A DNA stretch of 64,000 bases from Thiocystis violascens (GTDB lineage: Bacteria; Pseudomonadota; Gammaproteobacteria; Chromatiales; Chromatiaceae): the NCBI GenBank assembly GCA_020721065.1, contig DYNM01000004.1, positions 62,001-126,000 of the forward strand, read 5' to 3'. Position numbers and translations under genes: made by a program. Shown here piece after piece: positions 17,902-26,597 of the stretch. Positions within the stretch are counted from its first letter, which is position 1. Every line of letters starts with the position of its first letter. The notes beneath the pieces were generated by a model. That model was not told the origin of the DNA. It saw only the letters and a list, made by a program, of their open reading frames with translations, and did not search any database.

Positions 17902-20900
17902 TCAACCAATTCCCATCCCTGTAGTGCTTGTGTCAATTCCCGCCAGCCACACATCAGCGAGCAAATGCGTTTCACCGTCCACAGTAGTGTACTCCGCAAT
18001 TAGCCGAATCACATTCCCTTGATCGAAACTCACCGTGTGCGTTGCATTCAATTCCAGTTGCGTGATATTCAGTGCAGCTAATGAATACAGTTCACCTGTT
18101 TCACTCTGTCCATTTTGATTAAGGTCACGCCACACCTGCAAGTCAGAAAACGCCGCATCTGCCGCGTTAATCACCGCATCTTTATTGCTATTGAGCGCCG
18201 CCAAGGCAATGAAACCATCGGCAGCGGTGGTGCCATCAGCCAAGCGCGTACCACTACCAAATAATTCGCGCCCGTCATCAATTGCTCCGTTGTGATTGAG
18301 ATCGCACACTAGTAATCCGTCATTGGGCGCGATCCATCCAACTTGTTTCACATCGCCGTTGCCTGCTAAATCAAATAACACGCCATTAATCACGCTCACT
18401 GTTTGCACGCCATCGTTATTCAAATCAAGTGCCAATGGTGTATCAAAATCCAAAGCAGCAAATTGTGCTGAATCACTTTCTAAAACTGCCAACTGTGCCG
18501 GTGTAAAGCTGTGTAATGCGGCACAACTCATTGCCCCCAATTGTGCGGGAGTAATGCCCGGCAGTGCTGCGGCATCAATAACTGGAATTTGCGCCGTTGT
18601 TAATTTAGCAAATGCAGCAGTGGTTAATGCGCCAATTTGCGTATCATCGAACGATTCAATCGCAGTCAGTGATAATGCTGCCACTTGTTTTACGGTTAAA
18701 GCGTCGATTTGAGCCGTTGTTAATTCATCAATGTCAGCATCATCTAAAACACCCAAGGCTTTTGAAGATAATGCTGCCACTTGTGCTGGCGTCAATGCAG
18801 TTACTTGCGTTGCTGGATCAAACGCATCTAACTGAATTGAAGTTAAAGCTGCTACCGCTGCTGTAGACAGTGCTGCTATTTGGTCTGGTGTAAACTCCAT
18901 TATTGCAGCAGCAGACAATCCTGGCATTTGTTTGGCTGTGAGTGCTGCAATTTGATCGGTAGTTAAAACCGCAATATCAGCAGTTGCATCTAAACCAGCG
19001 AGTGCCACTGAAGTTAATGCTGCAATTTGTGCAGTAGTAATAAACTCAATCACTGCATTATCTAAGGCAGCAACTTGGAGTGCAGTCAATGCTGCAACAG
19101 TTGCAGTTGGTAATGCAATCATTTGATCGCTGGTCAATTCTGCCAATTCTGCTGCTACTAAACCAACAATTTGTTTAGCCGTTAAAGCAGCAATTTGTGC
19201 AGTATTGATATCAGCCAGATTGATTGTTGTATCGAGAGCAGCGATCTGTGCAGAAGTCAAGGCTGCAAAGGCATCAGTTGCTAACGCATTCAATTGATCT
19301 GTAGCTAAAGATTGTATAGCAGTTGTTGTGAAACCGGGTGTTTGTTTTGCAGTCAAAGCTGCAATTTGTGCTGCAGTGAGAGCATCAATATCAGCATCAT
19401 CAAATGCGGCTAAACCTTTAGAAGATAACGCTGCAACCTGTTCTGGAAGTAAATCATCAATGACAGTATTATCTAAAGCAGCAACTTGAGTTGAACTGAG
19501 CGCCGCAATTGCTGATGTATCTAATGCAACAACTTGAGCTGCACTCACTACTGCAATGACGTCTGCTGATAATCCTGGAATCTGTTTAGAAGTTAAAGCC
19601 GCTATTTGTGCGGTATCCATACCAGGAGCCGTACTGACATCAGTAGCTTCCAAACCGGCTAATGCTTTTGAAGTCAGTGCTGAAAATTGCACGGGAGTGA
19701 ACGCATTTACTGCCGCTGCGCTTAATGCAGTCATTTGCGTTGCAGTTAATGCAGTTAATGCAGCCGTAGATAAATGCACAACATCCGTATCTAAGAGTGC
19801 TGCAACTGCGGCATCAGATAAACCGGGAATCTGTTTGGCGGTGAGTGTTGCGAGCTGATTATCAGTAAGATTGCCAATATCAGTTGCATCTAATCCTGCC
19901 AAGGCTTTCGAGGTTAATGCCGCAAACTGTGCGGTAGTTAAATCGTCAACGACAGCATTATCTAAAGCAGCAATTTGAGTTAAACTGAGTGCCGCAACCG
20001 CAGCAGTTGCTAATGCTGGAATTTGTGTTGCGCTCAATTCAGCAATAAATTCATCGGTTAAGCCCGGTATTTGCTTGGCTGTTAATGCTGCGATGTGTTT
20101 GGTGGTAATGGCAGTAACATCAATTGCGGCAGCATCAATTGCTGCTAATTGCGTAGAAGTAAGTGCGGCAAAGGTTGCAGTTGCTAACGCATTGATTTTT
20201 GCAACACTCATTGCGCCAATCGCATCAACTGACAATCCCGTGATTTGTTTAGAAGTCAATGCTGAAACGAGCGCCAATTGAGCAGGAGTGGTATCATCTA
20301 AAGCTGTTATATCAGCAGCATCTAATGCTGATAAAGCCGTTGAAGATAATGCTGCAAATTGCGCAGTCGTTAATGCTTCTAATTGACTTTCTGAAAATTC
20401 ATCTAATTGTGCTGAACCCAGTGCTGAAATTGCGGCAGTAGCAAACTTTGGAATCTGTGCTACAGCCGCCAACTCTGCAATGAAATCACCGGTTAAACCC
20501 GGTATTTGCTTTGAAGTTAACGCTGCAATGTGTTTGGTAGCAATAGCAGTAACATCAATTGCACCAACATCAATTGCCGCTAATTGTGTAGAAGTGAGTG
20601 CGGCAAAGGTTGCGGTTGCTAACGCATTGATTTGAGCAACGATTAACGAACCAATCGCATCAACTGACAATCCCGTGATTTGTTTAGAAGTCAGTGCTGC
20701 AATTTGCGCCACGCTAACTGAATTGATGATATCATCACCGTCAAGTGCTGCTAGGGCTTTTGAAGTGAAGGCAGCAAGTTGTTTTGGGGTTAGCGCATCT
20801 AATTGTGCATCCGTCAGTTCATTGACTTGTTCTGCACTCAATCCCGAAATTGCGGCAGTGGACAGTAATGGCATTTGCGCAGCTGTTAATGCAGCAATTG

Positions 20901-21744
20901 CATCGAGCGATAAACCGGGAATTTGTTTTGCTGTTAATGCGCCAATCTGCGCTGCATCCGCACCAATCGCTGTAATATCAGCAGCTTCTAACCCTAATAA
21001 GGCTTTTACACTCAGGGCGGCAAATTGAATCGGAGTAAATGCTGCAACTGCGGCAGGAATCAACGCTTCTAGTTGTACAGAAGAAAGTGCAGCAACGGTG
21101 GCAGTTTGCAATACTGGAATATCAAGGGCTTCTAATTCTGCTAATGCGTCAGCAGACAATCCTGGAACCTGTTTAGCAGTGAGCGCGGCAAGTTGATCAG
21201 TTGTTAATACATCAATATCGGTGGCAGCTTCTAAACCGGGTAAGGCTTTTGAACTAATGGCAGCAAATTGTTCTGGTAGTAATGCGCCAATTGCTGCATT
21301 ATCAATTGCAGTTATCTGTGTAGAACTGAAAGCAGCAATTGCAGCAGTTGATAATGCAGTGATTTGAGTTACTGCGAGCGACGCAATAGCGGCATTTGTT
21401 AAAACTGCTGCCTGTTTAGCAGTCAAACCAGTCAATTGTGCATTCGTTAAATCATCAATATCGGTAGCATCTAATGCAGCAATGCCAACAGTTGCAATGG
21501 CAGCAAATTGTTTTGGCGTGAACGCTGCAAAATCTTCTGCTGCCATTGCATTGACTTGTGCCAAACTCAATGCCGCAATGTTTTTAGTGGTGAATGCGGC
21601 GAATTGTTCGGGACTCAATGCCGCAATATGGGCGACGGTTAATGCCGCAATATCGCTCGTTTGTAATCCGGCAATTTGTGCGGGTGTTAATGCCTGAATT
21701 TGGGTATCAGTCATTGTCGAAACGATTGTGATCGTGGTAGCCAT
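17902..21744 (-). CDS. Giant octapeptide-repeat protein with C-terminal Ca-binding domain
   Basis: A 1280-residue acidic, Ala/Leu/Thr/Gln-rich protein. From about residue 10 to 1090 it is made of roughly 125 octapeptides of the form [I/F/V]-A-A-L-[T/S]-x-x-[Q/D/A], for example IAALTAKQ, IPGLSADA, FAALSSKA, LAGLDATD. Octads are organised in an 80-residue (10-octad) super-repeat, marked by 13 occurrences of the T-[ASV]-K-Q octad. It contains no Cys or Trp in the repeat array. Residues from about 1095 onward form a different domain: PLALDLNNDGVQT, VCDLNHNGAIDDGRELFG, and DLNQNGQSETGEL are EF-hand-like Ca-binding loops of the type found at the C-terminus of large type I-secreted proteins. No signal peptide. 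A surface, matrix or adhesin role is inferred; I do not recognise the repeat family by name. Confidence 0.85.
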   Translation of the reverse strand: MATTITIVSTMTDTQIQALTPAQIAGLQTSDIAALTVAHIAALSPEQFAAFTTKNIAALSLAQVNAMAAEDFAAFTPKQFAAIATVGIAALDATDIDDLTNAQLTGLTAKQAAVLTNAAIASLAVTQITALSTAAIAAFSSTQITAIDNAAIGALLPEQFAAISSKALPGLEAATDIDVLTTDQLAALTAKQVPGLSADALAELEALDIPVLQTATVAALSSVQLEALIPAAVAAFTPIQFAALSVKALLGLEAADITAIGADAAQIGALTAKQIPGLSLDAIAALTAAQMPLLSTAAISGLSAEQVNELTDAQLDALTPKQLAAFTSKALAALDGDDIINSVSVAQIAALTSKQITGLSVDAIGSLIVAQINALATATFAALTSTQLAAIDVGAIDVTAIATKHIAALTSKQIPGLTGDFIAELAAVAQIPKFATAAISALGSAQLDEFSESQLEALTTAQFAALSSTALSALDAADITALDDTTPAQLALVSALTSKQITGLSVDAIGAMSVAKINALATATFAALTSTQLAAIDAAAIDVTAITTKHIAALTAKQIPGLTDEFIAELSATQIPALATAAVAALSLTQIAALDNAVVDDLTTAQFAALTSKALAGLDATDIGNLTDNQLATLTAKQIPGLSDAAVAALLDTDVVHLSTAALTALTATQMTALSAAAVNAFTPVQFSALTSKALAGLEATDVSTAPGMDTAQIAALTSKQIPGLSADVIAVVSAAQVVALDTSAIAALSSTQVAALDNTVIDDLLPEQVAALSSKGLAAFDDADIDALTAAQIAALTAKQTPGFTTTAIQSLATDQLNALATDAFAALTSAQIAALDTTINLADINTAQIAALTAKQIVGLVAAELAELTSDQMIALPTATVAALTALQVAALDNAVIEFITTAQIAALTSVALAGLDATADIAVLTTDQIAALTAKQMPGLSAAAIMEFTPDQIAALSTAAVAALTSIQLDAFDPATQVTALTPAQVAALSSKALGVLDDADIDELTTAQIDALTVKQVAALSLTAIESFDDTQIGALTTAAFAKLTTAQIPVIDAAALPGITPAQLGAMSCAALHSFTPAQLAVLESDSAQFAALDFDTPLALDLNNDGVQTVSVINGVLFDLAGNGDVKQVGWIAPNDGLLVCDLNHNGAIDDGRELFGSGTRLADGTTAADGFIALAALNSNKDAVINAADAAFSDLQVWRDLNQNGQSETGELYSLAALNITQLELNATHTVSFDQGNVIRLIAEYTTVDGETHLLADVWLAGIDTSTTGMGIG

Positions 21745-21875
21745 AGCAGCGTCCTTCTCAATTGAACAAAACGAAGCAAATTAAGTGGCAAAAGCGCCAG
21801 CGTTGTGTGCTCTAACGGCACTTGTCCCTCAAACTCAAGCAAGAATCGCCCCGTTCACCGCCCGACACGCAAGGC

Positions 21876-21903
21876 TTGACAGCCGTCGATTTGCCCCTAC
21901 TAT
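21876..21903 (+). promoter_or_regulatory. groESL promoter
   Basis: TTGACA (21876-21881), a 16-bp spacer and TACTAT (21898-21903) form a good sigma-70 type promoter. The same segment contains GCCCCTACT downstream of CTTGACA, which also partly fits a heat-shock sigma-32 promoter, so both may be used. Confidence 0.65.
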
Positions 21904-21929
21904 TGGCACTCGTTAAAGACGAGTGCTAA
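21903..21929 (+). promoter_or_regulatory. CIRCE operator (HrcA site)
   Basis: TTGGCACTC, nine bases, GAGTGCTAA: one mismatch from the CIRCE consensus TTAGCACTC-N9-GAGTGCTAA with exact spacing. It overlaps the -10 end and the expected start of transcription of groESL, where HrcA repressor would block RNA polymerase until heat stress. Confidence 0.88.
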
Positions 21930-21990
21930 CAGCAGTCGTCTGGCATCCACTTCAAACCTTTGTGTATTTGACTGACAGGAGCTTGTTTTT

Positions 21991-22281
21991 ATGACGATTC
22001 GTCCTTTGCATGACCGCGTAGTTGTTCGCCGTATGGAAGAAGAGCGCACCACCGCTGGTGGGATCGTGATTCCTGATTCTGCGACCGAGAAGCCGATTCA
22101 GGGTGAAGTCATCGCTGCGGGCAACGGCAAAATTCTGGACAACGGCACCGTGCGTCCGTTGGACGTGAAAGTTGGTGATCGCGTGTTGTTTGGCAAGTAT
22201 TCCGGCACCGAGGTCAAGATCGACGGCAAGGACTTTTTGGTGATGCGCGAAGACGACATCATGGGCGTCGTTGAGGCTTAA
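21991..22281 (+). CDS. groES: Co-chaperonin GroES
   Basis: A 96-residue 10-kDa chaperonin, of standard length. The N-terminus [20 protein letters not shown], the mobile loop [15 protein letters not shown] (about 20-34) that docks on GroEL, and the closing [20 protein letters not shown] are all intact. It caps the GroEL ring as a heptamer during protein folding. AGGAG at 21977-21981 precedes the ATG. It is the first gene of groESL, behind a CIRCE operator. Confidence 0.98.
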   Translation: MTIRPLHDRVVVRRMEEERTTAGGIVIPDSATEKPIQGEVIAAGNGKILDNGTVRPLDVKVGDRVLFGKYSGTEVKIDGKDFLVMREDDIMGVVEA

Positions 22282-22295
22282 GTCTCCGTATTTGA

Positions 22296-23981
<1,686 letters not shown>

Positions 23982-24010
23982 TTGTCCAGCGCACCAGCGT
24001 TGCGTTAAAT

Positions 24011-24038
24011 AAAAACCCCGCCCTGTGCGGGGTTTTTT
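24011..24038 (+). terminator. groESL terminator
   Basis: AAAACCCCGC and GCGGGGTTTT around a CCTGT loop, followed by a T-run; classical rho-independent form. Confidence 0.93.
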
Positions 24039-24075
24039 GTGAAGCATTTTTATCGTGAATTTAGCGGATAACACT

Positions 24076-25026
24076 ATGATAGATAAACACGACATCGCCG
24101 ATGAATTTAATGTTAAAGAACATATTGTCATTACTGAAAGTGACGCTTTAATGGCATTAAACACACTTCCAGATGCAACCTTTAAACTTGTCGTTTCTTC
24201 TCCGCCGTATAACCTTGGAAAAGCGTATGAAATGCAAACAAGCATTCAACAATATCTTCGTTGGCAAACCGACATCATCAAAGAGCTGGCAAGAGTTGTT
24301 GCAGACGATGGCAGTATTATTTGGCAGGTTGGAAACTTTATTGATGACGGAGAAGTTTTCCCGCTTGATATTTACTTTTACCCAATTTTCAAATCCTGTG
24401 GTTTACAATTAAGAAATAGAATTGTATGGCATTTTGATCACGGTCTTCACGCGACAAAAAGATTCTCAGGAAGATATGAAGTGCTACTATGGTTTACTAA
24501 ATCTAAAACTTACACGTTCAATCTCGATTCGGTTAGGGTTCCATCAAAATATCCCGGAAAACTTCATTACAAAGGTGAAAAAAAAGGGCAACCTAGCGGA
24601 AATCCACTAGGTAAAAATCCCTCTGATTACTGGGCAATGATTAGCCAAGAATGGGAAGATGGTATTATTGAAATTCCGAACGTCAAATCAAACCACCCAG
24701 AAAAAACATCTCATCCCTGTCAATTTCCTATTGAATTAGTTGAACGCTGCGTACTCGCACTGACCAATGAGGATGAGTGGGTGTTAGACCCTTTTGCTGG
24801 AGTTGGTTCCAGTTTAATAGCAGTTATCAAAAACAAGCGCCGTGGCATGATGATTGATCGTGATCCGCAATACATCACGATTACAAAAAAAAGGGTTCTT
24901 GCTTTTCAAGATGGAGTATTAAAAATGCGCCCTCTTGGTAAGCCAGTTTACAAGCCAACCGGCACAGAAAAAGTAACGCAAATGCCATCAGAATGGCTTA
25001 ATGAAAAACAGGAAAAGTTGCTTTGA
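24076..25026 (+). CDS. DNA methyltransferase of a type II R-M system (beta class, probably N4-cytosine)
   Basis: A 316-residue site-specific DNA methyltransferase. The catalytic motif IV reads SSPPYNLGK near residues 40-48 and the S-adenosylmethionine motif I reads DPFAGVGSS near residue 238; this order (IV before I) defines the beta class, and SPPY favours N4-methylcytosine over N6-methyladenine. A large target-recognition region lies between them. A GTG at 24055 in frame could also start the protein; the ATG at 24076 is preferred but neither has a strong ribosome site. Its stop overlaps the TTG start of the nuclease gene as TTGA. Composition is clearly more AT-rich than groEL, which suggests acquisition by transfer. 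Confidence 0.85.
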   Translation: MIDKHDIADEFNVKEHIVITESDALMALNTLPDATFKLVVSSPPYNLGKAYEMQTSIQQYLRWQTDIIKELARVVADDGSIIWQVGNFIDDGEVFPLDIYFYPIFKSCGLQLRNRIVWHFDHGLHATKRFSGRYEVLLWFTKSKTYTFNLDSVRVPSKYPGKLHYKGEKKGQPSGNPLGKNPSDYWAMISQEWEDGIIEIPNVKSNHPEKTSHPCQFPIELVERCVLALTNEDEWVLDPFAGVGSSLIAVIKNKRRGMMIDRDPQYITITKKRVLAFQDGVLKMRPLGKPVYKPTGTEKVTQMPSEWLNEKQEKLL

Positions 25027-25610
25027 AAATTGTAGCCACTTATGACTTTAATGGCGGAAAATTTGCCGTTAAAAATAAATATGAAACTGAGCTTGCGCAA
25101 GTGACTTCAGTGATCAATTCTATTGATGCAAGGCTTTACAAAACTAAAGAAAGTACAGAAAAAACAATGATGGGGAAGATGTTATTTTCGCCAATTGAAC
25201 TTAACAAAGCCTTCAAGCGTGAATTTGCAAAACCAGAACATGGTGAATGGTCAAATTACAAGGTTCTGTGTGATTATACTTATGGAGAATACACGCAAGA
25301 GTATGTAAAACCTCGGAATACACGAGGGAAGCCGTTTAGAGACATGGATTTTGTGAAACAAAATAAAAAAATCGGAATTGAGGTTCAGTTTGGAAAATAT
25401 GCTTTTATGGTTTATAACGTCTGCGCAAAAATGACCATTTTTAGCAAAATGGGTATAATAGACACCGGTATTGAAATTGTCCCTGTAAAAAACTTTGCTG
25501 ACGAAATGAGTACTGGTGTCTCCTATTTTGAACAATTTGCATGGGATTTAGCACATAGAGGAACGTCAAATATAGATGTTCCCGTACTCATTTTAGGCAT
25601 TGATATTTAA
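25023..25610 (+). CDS. BglII-like type II restriction endonuclease
   Basis: A 195-residue protein with the signature of the BglII/BstYI endonuclease family: RDMDF (residues 106-110) followed by IGIEVQFGKYAFMVYNV (118-134). The E-x-Q in place of the usual E-x-K of the PD-(D/E)xK fold is typical of BglII-type enzymes, with Asp107 or Asp109, Glu120 and Gln122 as candidate catalytic residues. BglII-family enzymes cut GATC-centred palindromes (AGATCT, RGATCY); this specificity is inferred, not proven. The start is a TTG overlapping the methyltransferase stop, so expression of the nuclease is coupled to, and likely weaker than, that of its protecting methylase. It appears intact. Confidence 0.8.
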   Translation: MKIVATYDFNGGKFAVKNKYETELAQVTSVINSIDARLYKTKESTEKTMMGKMLFSPIELNKAFKREFAKPEHGEWSNYKVLCDYTYGEYTQEYVKPRNTRGKPFRDMDFVKQNKKIGIEVQFGKYAFMVYNVCAKMTIFSKMGIIDTGIEIVPVKNFADEMSTGVSYFEQFAWDLAHRGTSNIDVPVLILGIDI

Positions 25611-26090
25611 GAAATCAATCAGTTGACACATTAGAGTTCATTCAAATAATTCCACAAAATTTCTATGTTGTATCGCTATTGATAATCCTGCGTTCATTCT
25701 AAGAAACCGTGCCAAAGCGCTTGTTCCAGTCTGGTGTGAAGCAGCGCAAGTTCAACTGTCAGAATTTTGATACATTTCAGGAGTGATGCGGCGACTGCGC
25801 ACGCTGTAGCGTGCTTTGGTGAAAATATCAGCGAACACTAATAAGGCAATTTTATGAAAGCTGCCAGAAATACTGTTTTGACCGTATGTCGGCAAGTCAG
25901 TAGGCTGCAATGCGACGGCATTCCGCTGGTCGCAACACTCAATGGTCGCAACGCTAGGGAAACGCTGATTAAATGCCACTATGGACATTTTCCCCGCATA
26001 ACCATTTGATTTTATTAACCAATGTTTATGGATTAGGGAATAAATCAGCGGCTCCCTAAATCCAATACAACTAAGGATTGAAACTGAAAC
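25611..26090. other. 480-bp gene-free region before aprBA
   Basis: No convincing gene. It carries the perfect dyad GCACGCT-GT-AGCGTGC (25799-25814) and the aprB leader dyad at 26030-26063. A short plus-strand open frame (from 25854, about 50 codons) and a minus-strand frame overlapping aprB have no family features and no ribosome site. The aprBA promoter must lie here but I could not place it with confidence. Confidence 0.6.
26030..26063 (+). promoter_or_regulatory. Inverted repeat in the aprBA leader
   Basis: GGATTAGGGA (26030-26039) pairs with TCCCTAAATCC (26053-26063) with one bulged base. It ends 27 bases before the aprB start and could be an operator or a leader hairpin. Confidence 0.4.
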
Positions 26091-26558
26091 ATGCCAACTT
26101 TTGTGCGTACCGATAAGTGTGACGGCTGCAAGGGTCAGGACAAGACCGCTTGCATGTATATCTGCCCCCACGACCTGATGAAACTGGATCAAGACGGTTC
26201 AGACACCGGTCACGCGATGAAGGCTTATAACCAAGAGCCAGAGCAGTGCTGGGAATGTTATTCCTGCGTCAAGATTTGCCCACAACAGGCAATCGAATGT
26301 CGTCATTACGCTGACGTGGTGCCAATGGGCGCTTCCGTGCAACCGCTGCGCGGCACCGATTCCATCATGTGGACGATCAAATTCCGCAACGGCAACATGA
26401 AGCGCTTCAAATTCCCCATCCGTACCACTTCCGAAGGCTCCATTGATCCGTATGGCAACAAGCCAGCGGCTGACATCGCCAAAATCGGCGAGGCCGGTTT
26501 CTTCACCCTCGGCGGCGTGCAGAAAGCTGGCAATCCCAGCGAACTGATCCGCAAATAA
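26091..26558 (+). CDS. aprB: Adenylylsulfate reductase, beta subunit
   Basis: A 155-residue iron-sulfur subunit of dissimilatory APS reductase. Two [4Fe-4S] cluster motifs are visible: Cys10, Cys13, Cys21, Cys25 and Cys53, Cys56, Cys59, Cys63. The C-terminal tail that wraps around the alpha subunit is present (from about residue 105). It passes electrons between the FAD of AprA and a membrane partner. The enzyme interconverts APS and sulfite plus AMP; in sulfur oxidisers it forms APS from sulfite, in sulfate reducers the reverse. It precedes aprA by 39 bases, the usual order. No qmoABC or aprM is present in the flanks visible here. Confidence 0.97.
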   Translation: MPTFVRTDKCDGCKGQDKTACMYICPHDLMKLDQDGSDTGHAMKAYNQEPEQCWECYSCVKICPQQAIECRHYADVVPMGASVQPLRGTDSIMWTIKFRNGNMKRFKFPIRTTSEGSIDPYGNKPAADIAKIGEAGFFTLGGVQKAGNPSELIRK

Positions 26559-26597
26559 TCGACATTTCTAACAATTACAGATTCGGGGAAAGAAGAC

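Noticed and set aside
17902..21744. 24-bp DNA periodicity resembling a CRISPR or satellite array
   Set aside because: The period equals eight codons of one continuous gene and the units are diverged at DNA level while the protein pattern is kept.
25752..26192. A 146-codon minus-strand frame upstream of and overlapping aprB
   Set aside because: It overlaps the conserved aprB start, and I see no transposase or other family motif in it.
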